From an uncultured Chlorobiota bacterium (GTDB taxonomy: Bacteria > Bacteroidota > Kapaibacteriia > OLB7), in assembly GCA_946481475.1 (NCBI GenBank), contig CAMLOB010000185.1, forward strand, positions 1 through 7,227: a stretch of 7,227 nucleotides of DNA, given 5' to 3'. The position numbers and the translations under genes were made by a program. This document shows, piece after piece, positions 1-4,656 of this stretch (positions are counted from its first letter, which is position 1; every line of letters begins with the position of its first letter). The notes under the pieces are model-generated. The model did not search any database. It was not told the DNA's origin and saw only the letters and a list, made by a program, of their open reading frames with translations.

Positions 1-120
1 ACAGGCAAATTTTACCGTGGCGATTGAAGGGTCGACAAGGTTGTTCTGTATGCGAAACATGGCTTCTTCAGGCTTGAGTTCCAAGTGTAAAAATGTGGTG
101 AAGGGGAGCCCACCCGACAT
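1..120 (-). CDS. 5' part of an unrecognised protein, cut by the window edge
   Basis: An ATG at 118-120 on the minus strand opens a frame that stays open to position 1, giving 40 residues that begin MSGGLPFTTFLHLELKPEEA. The composition looks like a normal soluble protein, and the acidic/hydrophobic alternation is more plausible than the Ser/Arg-rich reading on the opposite strand. There is no clear Shine-Dalgarno sequence, only an AT-rich stretch (gtgtaacatt) just before the ATG, which is not unusual in Bacteroidota. It would be divergent from the TPR gene at 294. I do not recognise the family. The gene is partial by position only; nothing suggests it is broken. Confidence 0.4.
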   Translation of the reverse strand, partial: MSGGLPFTTFLHLELKPEEAMFRIQNNLVDPSIATVKFAC

Positions 121-293
121 AATGTTACACCATGCGGGACGCTCCCTTTGTAAGATAGCATCGTCCGGGCGTAGAACGTTATCCCGTGCATCTTCCGTTC
201 GATTCGGAAGAGCCTAACGCCTGTGTCGGAGAACTATTTTCAGGGCCGGTGGTTACCCCCCATTGGTCGATGATGACAGCAAGGAATTCATTG

Positions 294-1154
294 ATGAACA
301 ACGGCATCGACAGAAACGGGGTGGTCGCGAAAGAGACCCGAAGTCCCGACATGCTCAGGAATCGTCCTGCGGCTCCTGAGAAAAGATCGGGGTGCGGGGA
401 CGAACTTTCGCCCTACGAGTTCGCCGAACGCGTACCGGAGTATCTCCGTGAAGGATACGATGCGTTGATGCGGCGCGACGGCAATCGCGCTATCGAGATG
501 TGGAACTCTCTCTACGAACGTTTCCCTTCGGCCGAAGTCTGCGGCCACCTGGCCCGCGCCCACTACTACCAGATTTTCTTCCTCGGTCATGACGGCAACC
601 ATCCGATGCACATGGAGCATGTGCGTGAGATGCGACGCTGGGCCGAACGGGCTCTCTGTCTGAACTGCAACTCCTCGATCGGTCACGCAATGCTTGCCGG
701 AGCGCTGGGGCGCGAGTCGCAGTTGAGCGGTTCGCGGAAGGAAGTGATCCTGAGCGCGTGGCAGGTGCGGCACCATGCCGAGCGGGCGATCCAGATCGAC
801 AACAACTGGATCGGTCACTACATCCTGGCGATGTGGCACCGTGAACTTGCTGCGCTGAAGCCGGGAGTCCGGACGGTGGTGCAGATCCTTAACGGTCGGA
901 AACTTCCGCGCGGCACCTACGAGGAATCGATTGCCCACTTCGAGAAGGTACTGGAAATCTTCCCCAACAACAATGTGATCTACGCGGAGATGGCCTGCAC
1001 GTATTACGAGATGGGCGATCTGGCCAGGGCCCGCGAATTGTACCAGCAGTGCCTTGCCGCCCCGATGTTCCGCCACCCGATCGCCCCCTGCTTCATCGAA
1101 AGTATCCGCAAGCGTTTCGATTCCCTCCTGCAGATTGATCGTCATGTGGTCTGA
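294..1154 (+). CDS. TPR-repeat protein resembling the RMDN (regulator of microtubule dynamics) family
   Basis: A 286-residue helical-repeat protein, probably a protein-interaction scaffold. Residues 53-80 (GYDALMRRDGNRAIEMWNSL...) form a first TPR-like unit. The central part, about 130-222, follows the arrangement I know from RMDN/FAM82-type proteins: GxxLSGSRKEVI, then VRHHAERAIQIDNNWIGHYILAMWHRE, then a Leu/Val-rich helix, then LPRGTYEESIAHFEKVLEIFPNN. A canonical closing TPR (IYAEMACTYYEMGDLARARELYQQCL) lies at about 229-254. I chose the ATG at 294 because AAGGA at 281-285 gives an SD sequence with 8-nt spacing. An upstream in-frame ATG at 186 would add 36 low-quality residues and has no SD. 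I see no clear signal peptide or membrane anchor. The permease follows 74 bp downstream on the same strand, and co-transcription is possible. Cellular role is unknown; the family link is by motif recognition only. Confidence 0.82.
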   Translation: MNNGIDRNGVVAKETRSPDMLRNRPAAPEKRSGCGDELSPYEFAERVPEYLREGYDALMRRDGNRAIEMWNSLYERFPSAEVCGHLARAHYYQIFFLGHDGNHPMHMEHVREMRRWAERALCLNCNSSIGHAMLAGALGRESQLSGSRKEVILSAWQVRHHAERAIQIDNNWIGHYILAMWHRELAALKPGVRTVVQILNGRKLPRGTYEESIAHFEKVLEIFPNNNVIYAEMACTYYEMGDLARARELYQQCLAAPMFRHPIAPCFIESIRKRFDSLLQIDRHVV

Positions 1155-1228
1155 ACCCGGTTCTTCTCTCCCCTTGAGGGGATCGATTCCCTTTCGCGTT
1201 TCGCCAATCCTTCAGATCTTTCCCTTCT

Positions 1229-1957
1229 ATGGTTGAGATCATTCAGATTACTCTGGCCTCGTTTATCGCCGGACTCCTCGACACGGTCGTCGGGTTCGGC
1301 GGGGGCTTGCTGCTGCTGCCGGTCCTTGTCGCGTTGGTCGGCAGTTCCCAGGCGGTGGTGCTGACGGCGCTGATACCGATGGGCTGGAATATCGCCCGCC
1401 TTCCGATCCTCCGATCCTTTCTGGATCTGCGTGCTCTGAAGCTCTTTGCTTTCGGGATTGTTCCCGGAGCCTTTCTCGGGGGGCTGTTCCTTGATCAGAT
1501 CGATCCCGACCGGCTCCGTTTCGGCATCGGCCTTCTGCTTGTCTTTCTCGGCGTCGTTCACGTCGTCCGGCTCTATGTGGAACTTCCCATTCGCACGTTT
1601 TCCGATCGGTGGGCCTTTCCGCTCGTCGGTTTCCTTGCCGGTGCGTTGACGGCGGTTCTCGGAGCCGGGAACGGACCTCTGCAGTCCTGGACGATGTCGG
1701 CCGGGGGACTGGTGCCGCAGAGCATCGTTGCGGTTAATGGGGCACTTGGTGTGCTGAGTGGTGGGGTACGACTGGTGGCCTACGGGATGGGGGGGATGCT
1801 GGACGACTTCTCGTGGATCACAGCCGGTGCCGGTCTGGCAGGTGCCGTCGCCGGAGCCTATGTCGGTATCAGGCTCAGCCGCCGCACAAGCGATTCAACG
1901 CTGAAGCTGCTGATCGGCCTTGTTATTGTGCTTGCGGGAATCCGGTTGATGGTGTAG
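1229..1957 (+). CDS. TauE/SafE-family (DUF81) membrane permease
   Basis: A 242-residue, very hydrophobic polytopic inner-membrane protein with about seven to eight predicted membrane segments. It shows the internal duplication typical of TauE/SafE proteins: the N-terminal half has GLLDTVVGFGGGLLLLPVL (residues 15-33) and the second half has the matching ALTAVLGAGNGPLQSWTM (139-156), each a Gly-rich loop entering a helix. Length is normal for the family (about 240-270). Known members export or import sulfite, sulfoacetate or other small organic anions; the substrate cannot be told from this sequence or its neighbours. No SD precedes the ATG, which is the first in the frame. A weak 5-bp hairpin lies in the gap after the TPR gene, so separate transcription is possible. 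Confidence 0.9.
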   Translation: MVEIIQITLASFIAGLLDTVVGFGGGLLLLPVLVALVGSSQAVVLTALIPMGWNIARLPILRSFLDLRALKLFAFGIVPGAFLGGLFLDQIDPDRLRFGIGLLLVFLGVVHVVRLYVELPIRTFSDRWAFPLVGFLAGALTAVLGAGNGPLQSWTMSAGGLVPQSIVAVNGALGVLSGGVRLVAYGMGGMLDDFSWITAGAGLAGAVAGAYVGIRLSRRTSDSTLKLLIGLVIVLAGIRLMV

Positions 1958-2030
1958 AGTGAGAGTTGGTAGAGTTTATAGAGTTGAGAGTTCGTGGAGT
2001 GAGAGAGTGTGGGAGTGTATGAGTGGGGGT
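1954..2030 (+). repeat. Purine-rich, C-poor low-complexity spacer (degenerate GAGAGT/AGAGTT repeats)
   Basis: Immediately after the permease stop, about 75 bases on the plus strand consist almost entirely of G, A and T with a single C. They are built from degenerate units such as gtagag, gagagtt, tagagtt and gagagtg. There is no stable hairpin and no reading frame. It is an imperfect short tandem repeat of irregular period. A faint continuation (aagagttcacagagagaag) reappears at about 2084-2102. Confidence 0.6.
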
Positions 2031-2120
2031 GCCGTCGGGTTCGCCCCGACGCCATAAGGCCCGGAGCGAAATCGCAGCGTAGTTAAGAGTTCACAGAGAG
2101 AAGCCGTAAAGGACCGGGCC
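2031..2120 (+). other. Structured gene-free segment at the left edge of the transposon
   Basis: Two perfect helices can be drawn. CGTCGGG (2033-2039) pairs with CCCGACG (2045-2051) around a TTCGC loop. GGCCCGG (2058-2064) pairs with CCGGGCC (2114-2120) and closes a 49-nt interior. No T-tract follows, so this is not a standard terminator. It may be a structured repeat or an RNA 3' end for the permease transcript. It stops 5 bp before the transposon end and is therefore host flank, possibly the insertion target. Confidence 0.35.
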
Positions 2121-2125
2121 TGTAG

Positions 2126-2162
2126 GGGGCAAAAACTTTGGCACTAACATACATGACACACC
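2126..2162 (+). repeat. Left terminal inverted repeat
   Basis: This 37-bp repeat starts GGGGCAAAAACTTTGGCACT and ends GACACACC. It matches the reverse complement of 6327-6363 with mismatches only at repeat positions 10, 11 and 20. A fifth G at 2125 has no partner on the right. It is probably the transposase binding and cleavage end. Confidence 0.9.
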
Positions 2163-2222
2163 CAGTGATTCAGGTAAGCGATTCCGTATATTTCGCCCAA
2201 CGGACTACAAGCCGGTACAGGA

Positions 2223-2287
2223 TAGTGGATTTCGGGGAGGATGGGTAATCTACCAAACCGGGTATCAAGACCCGGATACCTCCACTA
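2223..2287 (+). other. Candidate structured RNA leader (three-way junction)
   Basis: TAGTGGA (2223-2229) can pair with TCCACTA (2281-2287), enclosing two hairpins: GGTA/TACC (2244-2247 with 2251-2254) and CCGGG/CCCGG (2258-2262 with 2271-2275). An alternative helix GGTATC/GATACC (2261-2266 with 2275-2280) is mutually exclusive with the last hairpin. The segment lies between the left repeat and a short open frame at 2301 that ends at a strong terminator, so it could be a 5' leader or part of a small RNA. No known riboswitch class is recognised. The pairing was found by eye and is not supported by covariation. Confidence 0.35.
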
Positions 2288-2300
2288 ACCCCATACCCTT

Positions 2301-2405
2301 ATGCTTGTAGAAGTACAGACCCTTGCAGCGATAACCGTGATGTTGGCAAACCTTCCCCGGGCTATCCGGACGGTGCGTCGATGGATCAAAAAGCTGTGTA
2401 GGTGA
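2301..2405 (+). CDS. Possible 34-residue hydrophobic/basic peptide
   Basis: A short frame starting MLVEVQTLAAITVMLANLPR and continuing into a cationic tail (AIRTVRRWIKKLCR). The N-terminal half could form a membrane-inserting helix and the C-terminal half carries eight Arg/Lys residues. The stop codon lies 7 bases before a strong intrinsic terminator, which supports a real transcript end here. Against it, there is no SD before the ATG and a frame this short can occur by chance. The composition resembles small membrane peptides, including some toxins and lysis peptides, but no homology is claimed. Confidence 0.33.
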   Translation: MLVEVQTLAAITVMLANLPRAIRTVRRWIKKLCR

Positions 2406-2412
2406 TCCGTCA

Positions 2413-2451
2413 GGGCGCGACTTGGGGGAAGTCGTGCCCGCTTTCGTTTCT
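2413..2451 (+). terminator. Intrinsic terminator
   Basis: GGGCGCGACTT (2413-2423) pairs with AAGTCGTGCCC (2429-2439): 11 bp with one G-U pair and a GGGGG loop. It is followed by the T-rich tail GCTTTCGTTTCT. It would end a plus-strand transcript from the left end of the element. Confidence 0.7.
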
Positions 2452-2689
2452 ACCCCCTCCAATCAGCTTCCGCAAAATACTCCCGTACCTTTCCCGTGTT
2501 GTCCGGTAATACCAGAATATCCCGATTCTCGTTATCTTCCCGACGCTAAACAGCTACCGGCGGCCGCATCCGTTAATGCGGCCTTCTATTGATCCATGAC
2601 CACGTGGGTCGGGTCTCCCCGTATCCGTAAGGGCGGGGGCGTCGTAGCTGACGTAGCAAGGCCCGGCCCGCCTCTTTTGCTGAACAGCT
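2452..2689. other. Gene-free stretch with one strong stem-loop
   Basis: I see no convincing gene here. GGCCGCAT (2562-2569) pairs perfectly with ATGCGGCC (2576-2583) around a 6-nt loop, with TTCTATT after it, so it is terminator-like but with a weak tail. A minus-strand frame at about 2453-2540 reads ENRDILVLPDNTGKVREYFA in protein-like style, but it has no start codon and a stop just upstream. It may be a gene remnant. The GC-rich 2600-2680 part should contain the promoter of the 2690 gene, but no good match to TAnnTTTG is visible. Confidence 0.4.
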
Positions 2690-2899
2690 ATGCCGACATT
2701 CAACCAACCAACCGAACCGACCGCATCGGAACAGCCGGAGCAACTCAGGGAAATCATTGAACGATCACGGGGACGATTGCAGGCACTGGAATACGCTTGC
2801 TACGGACTGGCTCACGTGACCGGAAAGGAAGCGTCGTGCCTGACGTGGGTTATCGAAGATATTATCAGAGATTTGGAGAGAGTGAAAGAGGGGAATTAA
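2690..2899 (+). CDS. Small helical hypothetical protein (69 residues), transposon cargo
   Basis: After a polar Pro/Glu-rich start, residues 16-40 and 47-66 look like two amphipathic helices (EQLREIIERSRGRLQALEY and SCLTWVIEDIIRDLERV) joined by a Gly/His turn (YGLAHVTGKEA), with Cys at 37 and 50. It is probably a small cytosolic helical hairpin. No SD is evident before the ATG. The stop is followed after 7 bases by a strong terminator, which supports it as a complete single-gene unit. The protein style (LEYACYGLAH...EASCLTWVIEDI) is familiar from unannotated mobile-element proteins, but no function is known to me. Confidence 0.68.
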   Translation: MPTFNQPTEPTASEQPEQLREIIERSRGRLQALEYACYGLAHVTGKEASCLTWVIEDIIRDLERVKEGN

Positions 2900-2906
2900 G
2901 AGAAAA

Positions 2907-2949
2907 AACACGACCAAAAGCCTTTGTCTTGGGTCGTGTTTGATTTTTT
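2907..2949 (+). terminator. Strong bidirectional-type intrinsic terminator
   Basis: AACACGACC (2907-2915) pairs with GGTCGTGTT (2932-2940). An A-tract precedes the stem and TGATTTTTTG follows it. It closes the 69-residue gene and insulates the next promoter. Confidence 0.85.
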
Positions 2950-2960
2950 GTCCAAACCAC

Positions 2961-2991
2961 TTGCATCCCTCCCTGAGGGGTAGTATTTTTG
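2961..2991 (+). promoter_or_regulatory. Bacteroidetes-type promoter for the winged-helix gene
   Basis: TTG at 2961-2963 and TATTTTTG at 2984-2991, separated by 20 bp, match the -33 (TTTG) and -7 (TAnnTTTG) boxes of the Bacteroidetes primary sigma factor. The position just after a terminator and about 20 bp before the start codon of the next gene is as expected. A small inverted repeat, CCCT/AGGG, lies inside the spacer and could be an operator half-pair. Confidence 0.6.
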
Positions 2992-3010
2992 CACCAGCTT
3001 TGGAGGATAT

Positions 3011-3532
3011 ATGGACGCAAATACAAATGCACTCAAACAGCTGTACGCTCTGCTTGAAGAGCGTCGCAATAGCGTTGTCAAGATCGAAAACGCTATTCGC
3101 GTGTTGGAAGATGAGTTGGGATTGTCAATTGAGACCGTGACCAAAGAAGACGCCTCAGTAGGCCAGCCGATGCGGAACGGAGCCAACCCTAAACGAGGGA
3201 AGCCAAGGTCAGTAAAGGCATTGTTTCGTCAAACGATTCTTGATGCTGGTAGGTTCCTTCACAAGTCGGAAATAATGGATCGACTCCGTGAGCATGGTTA
3301 TAAGGGAACTTCCAGCACCATATCGGGAACATTGAGTCACTTAACGAAAGCAGGGTACTTGCATGTAATCAAGTACGGGGATTCCCAGAACTTTCATCAC
3401 TATGGACTGCGGGAATGGATCCGCGAGGGAGAGGGGATGATACCGCCAACATTTGCGTCTCCTGAATACACTCCGATTATGCAGCGAGCCGGGCATATCA
3501 GCGAGAACGAGATCGATTGGAACCTGCAATAA
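3011..3532 (+). CDS. Coiled-coil plus winged-helix protein, probable regulator (173 residues)
   Basis: Three parts can be seen. Residues 6-37 form a heptad-like coiled coil (LKQLYALLEERRNSVVKIENAIRVLEDEL), likely for dimerisation. Residues 38-66 are a polar, basic linker. Residues 68-125 form a winged-helix-like domain with a FLHKSEIMDRLREHGY helix-turn-helix core, then SSTISGTLSHLTKAGYLHVIKYGDSQ as recognition helix and wing. The C-terminal tail (from about 138) is acidic and unrecognised. GGAGG at 3002-3006, 4 bases before the ATG, and a good promoter make this the best-expressed-looking cargo gene. Coiled-coil/wHTH proteins of this general build are common hypothetical proteins on Bacteroidota mobile elements. 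A role in controlling the transposon or its cargo is inference. Confidence 0.8.
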   Translation: MDANTNALKQLYALLEERRNSVVKIENAIRVLEDELGLSIETVTKEDASVGQPMRNGANPKRGKPRSVKALFRQTILDAGRFLHKSEIMDRLREHGYKGTSSTISGTLSHLTKAGYLHVIKYGDSQNFHHYGLREWIREGEGMIPPTFASPEYTPIMQRAGHISENEIDWNLQ

Positions 3533-3549
3533 CTAGGCAGTAAAAAAAG

Positions 3550-3585
3550 AAGAGACCGGATAGCTTTGGACGGCTCCGGTCTCTT
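3550..3585 (+). terminator. Stem-loop after the winged-helix gene
   Basis: AAGAGACCGGA (3550-3560) pairs perfectly with TCCGGTCTCTT (3575-3585): 11 bp and a 14-nt loop. The plus-strand tail (aaatgggcttttctg) is poor in T, whereas the minus-strand exit is TTTTTTTA. The hairpin is therefore a better terminator for leftward transcription, though it may still protect the 3' end of the plus-strand mRNA. Confidence 0.65.
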
Positions 3586-3608
3586 AAATGGGCTTTTCTG
3601 GTAAAAAT

Positions 3609-3728
3609 CAACGTTTACACGTTGGATTGTGCCCTGTTTGTGTTCACAAATGTACGTACATATGACGTGAAAAACAAGGAAAAAATGCTTCAAAGGGCGA
3701 CGGAGGGTCCGTCAACCGGCATTGCCGG
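3609..3728 (+). promoter_or_regulatory. Palindrome-dense gene-free region upstream of the 34-residue basic protein
   Basis: Five short perfect inverted repeats occur in 120 bases: CAACGT/ACGTTG (3609-3614, 3619-3624), TTTGTG/CACAAA (3637-3642, 3645-3650), the 10-bp palindrome TGTACGTACA (3651-3660), GACGGA/TCCGTC (3699-3704, 3708-3713) and CCGGC/GCCGG (3716-3720, 3724-3728). The first three are AT-balanced and look like protein-binding sites. The last two are GC-rich hairpins that would lie in the leader of the next gene. No promoter box is convincing. Confidence 0.45.
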
Positions 3729-3758
3729 GTTTCATTGATCCTTTAAACAGGAGGGCTC

Positions 3759-3863
3759 ATGGCGAAGAAGCCTGGACCGAAAACGGTCTATGTTCCTAGC
3801 CACATTCGAAACGGTACGTGGGTAAAGCCCCACTATCGGTCGAAGCCAAGACCGAAGAAGTAA
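3759..3863 (+). CDS. Very small basic protein with RNG..V..HYRS.P motif (34 residues)
   Basis: An optimal SD (AGGAGGG at 3749-3755) precedes the ATG by 3 bases, so translation is well supported despite the small size. The sequence begins MAKKPGPKTVYVPSHIRNGT and goes on WVKPHYRSKPRPKK; about a third of the residues are Lys/Arg. The core (VYVPSHIRNGTWVKPHYRSKP) matches a short motif I know from many unannotated bacterial proteins, of the form V.xHxRNGxxVxxHYRSxP, sometimes at the end of larger secreted or small cationic proteins. Here it makes up the whole protein, with no signal peptide. Nucleic-acid binding is plausible from charge but unproven. Confidence 0.7.
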   Translation: MAKKPGPKTVYVPSHIRNGTWVKPHYRSKPRPKK

Positions 3864-3913
3864 CTGATAACCGCTATCAATGGAGTGCGAAACGATGACC
3901 TTATTAGAAGAAA

Positions 3914-3953
3914 GCCCCGACACTCAAAACGCCGGAAAGCGCGGTGCCGGGGC
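3914..3953 (+). other. GC-rich imperfect stem-loop
   Basis: GCCCCGACAC (3914-3923) pairs with GTGCCGGGGC (3944-3953) with one A-C mismatch; A3913/T3954 extend it. An inner CGC/GCG helix could stack on top. It has no T-tract. It is the first of two tandem stem-loops between the 34- and 77-residue genes, in a segment with no firmly supported gene. Confidence 0.5.
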
Positions 3954-3993
3954 TATGACCATTAAGCGCGAGTACAAAGCGGTTGCCGTTTTC

Positions 3994-4036
3994 GGAGTGG
4001 GGGACGTTTGGCGACAGACCCCACTCCCTTTGTTTC
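3994..4036 (+). terminator. Terminator-like stem-loop before the 77-residue gene
   Basis: GGAGTGGGG (3994-4002) pairs perfectly with CCCCACTCC (4019-4027) around a 16-nt loop, followed by CTTTGTTTCACTT. It sits 34 bases before the next start codon, so it could be the end of the 3759 transcript or an attenuator for the 4061 gene. Confidence 0.55.
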
Positions 4037-4060
4037 ACTTAACAGTCAGAGGACTAAATC

Positions 4061-4294
4061 ATGGAAGCGATGCTTCTACCAACGCGCTGGGCGCAAACCC
4101 AGTCAAACGAGGTGGCACTAATCGTGCCCCGAGCATTCACGGCCTCTGATCCGCGAATGCAAGTGTTTCACGACCGTATCCGTGAAGGGTATTCCCTTGC
4201 GAGGGTCGTAGGCCTTGACAACGACCTGTCAAGGCTCGTCATGATCCTACAGAAGCCGGTAGAGCAGACCGGCATCGTCGTGGTATCCCGATAG
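4061..4294 (+). CDS. Small hypothetical protein (77 residues), transposon cargo
   Basis: AGAGGA about 9 bases before the ATG gives a good SD, and an intrinsic terminator follows 24 bases after the stop. Codon use is regular with many G/C third positions. The predicted product has beta-strand-like segments (VALIVPR at 18-24, and GIVVVSR at the C terminus) around a helical middle (MQVFHDRIREGYSLARVV), consistent with a compact alpha/beta fold. No motif or family is recognised. An overlapping 89-codon frame (3880-4149) was rejected in its favour. Confidence 0.65.
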   Translation: MEAMLLPTRWAQTQSNEVALIVPRAFTASDPRMQVFHDRIREGYSLARVVGLDNDLSRLVMILQKPVEQTGIVVVSR

Positions 4295-4318
4295 GTGAAC
4301 ATTCGATCCCCAGTGCAG

Positions 4319-4353
4319 AACCGCCCGTTCCATGCCGGGCGGTTGTCGTTTTG
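4319..4353 (+). terminator. Intrinsic terminator of the 77-residue gene
   Basis: AACCGCCCG (4319-4327) pairs perfectly with CGGGCGGTT (4336-4344) around an 8-nt loop, and GTCGTTTTGG follows. It ends the rightward cargo transcription facing the leftward transposase unit. Confidence 0.78.
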
Positions 4354-4398
4354 GCGATTGATAACTTTATCAATTGATCGGCAAGTCGCACCAAAACG

Positions 4399-4421
4399 CA
4401 ACATATAACCGTTATATGTTG
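4399..4421. repeat. 23-bp near-perfect AT-rich palindrome
   Basis: CAACATATAAC and GTTATATGTTG are perfect 11-bp arms around a single C at 4410. The site lies between convergent genes. Read on the minus strand it is followed by CGTTTTGG, so it might serve as a weak terminator of the transposase unit. Its dyad symmetry and AT content equally fit a repressor or recombinase binding site. Confidence 0.6.
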
Positions 4422-4460
4422 ACCGTTTACCCGGAGAGGGGGCTCCGCCTCTATTAAATT

Positions 4461-4619
4461 TTAATAGTCGCCGTTTTTACGCTTGGCCCCCTTTTCTTCC
4501 TGCTCCTCCTCTTCAATCTCTTCGACCGGCACCGTCAGCAAGGCTTTGGTCAACTTCTCGAATCGCTCGTATTCTTCCGAGCGTTCCGGTAATCGTTCTT
4601 TTTCCTTTTTCTTCGTCAT
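4461..4619 (-). CDS. Small charged partner protein of the IS1595-type transposase (52 residues)
   Basis: The frame starts 37 bases after the transposase stop on the same strand, so the two form one leftward unit. The product has a Lys/Glu-rich start (MTKKKEKERLPERSEEYERF), a helix EKLTKALLTVPVEEIEEE, an acidic run and a basic tail. The FxKLTxxLLxVPxxEI core is a pattern I know from short hypothetical proteins often found next to IS1595-type transposases in environmental bacteria, which supports a real gene. SD is weak (taggtttgcgaa). Its role is unknown; transposition control or complex assembly is a guess. A 17-bp palindrome, CTATTAAA/TTTAATAG (4451-4467), overlaps its stop codon. Confidence 0.72.
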   Translation of the reverse strand: MTKKKEKERLPERSEEYERFEKLTKALLTVPVEEIEEEEQEEKGAKRKNGDY

Positions 4620-4656
4620 TTCGCAAACCTACCACATCGTTTGTTCACTTCCAATA

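Noticed and set aside
288..1145. 285-codon minus-strand frame opposite the TPR gene
   Set aside because: It is the antisense reading of a clear TPR protein, rich in His/Arg/Val without motifs, as expected from the codon bias of the real gene.
1169..1182. TCCCC/GGGGA hairpin between the TPR gene and the permease
   Set aside because: Only 5 bp with a broken pyrimidine tail; too weak to call a terminator.
2118..2125. Possible duplication: GCCT beside the left end and again at 6371-6374
   Set aside because: Only 4 bases match and the right copy is 7 bases away from the repeat end, so it is not a target duplication.
2265..2462. 66-codon minus-strand frame near the left end of the element
   Set aside because: It begins with a non-ATG codon, has no SD and runs through the terminator and leader structures of the other strand.
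2301..2899. Toxin-antitoxin pair made of the 34-residue peptide and the 69-residue helical protein
   Set aside because: They are separated by a terminator and about 285 bases, show no shared promoter, and neither matches a toxin or antitoxin family I recognise.
3637..3660. CRP/FNR-like site (TGTG..CACA)
   Set aside because: The spacing between half-sites is 2, not the 6 of CRP or 4 of FNR sites; kept only as a generic palindrome.
3609..3728. CRISPR-like or iteron array
   Set aside because: The palindromes differ from each other in sequence; there are no repeated units with regular spacers.
3880..4149. 89-codon plus-strand frame between the 34- and 77-residue genes
   Set aside because: It contains two strong stem-loops, overlaps the better supported 4061-4294 gene (good SD, terminator after it) by 89 bases in another frame, and its last third reads as non-protein-like. 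A short leader peptide from 3895 remains possible.
4387..4409. Partial likeness to the terminal repeat (GCACC...AACATA)
   Set aside because: Only short matching blocks separated by a gap; far below the 34/37 match of the true ends.
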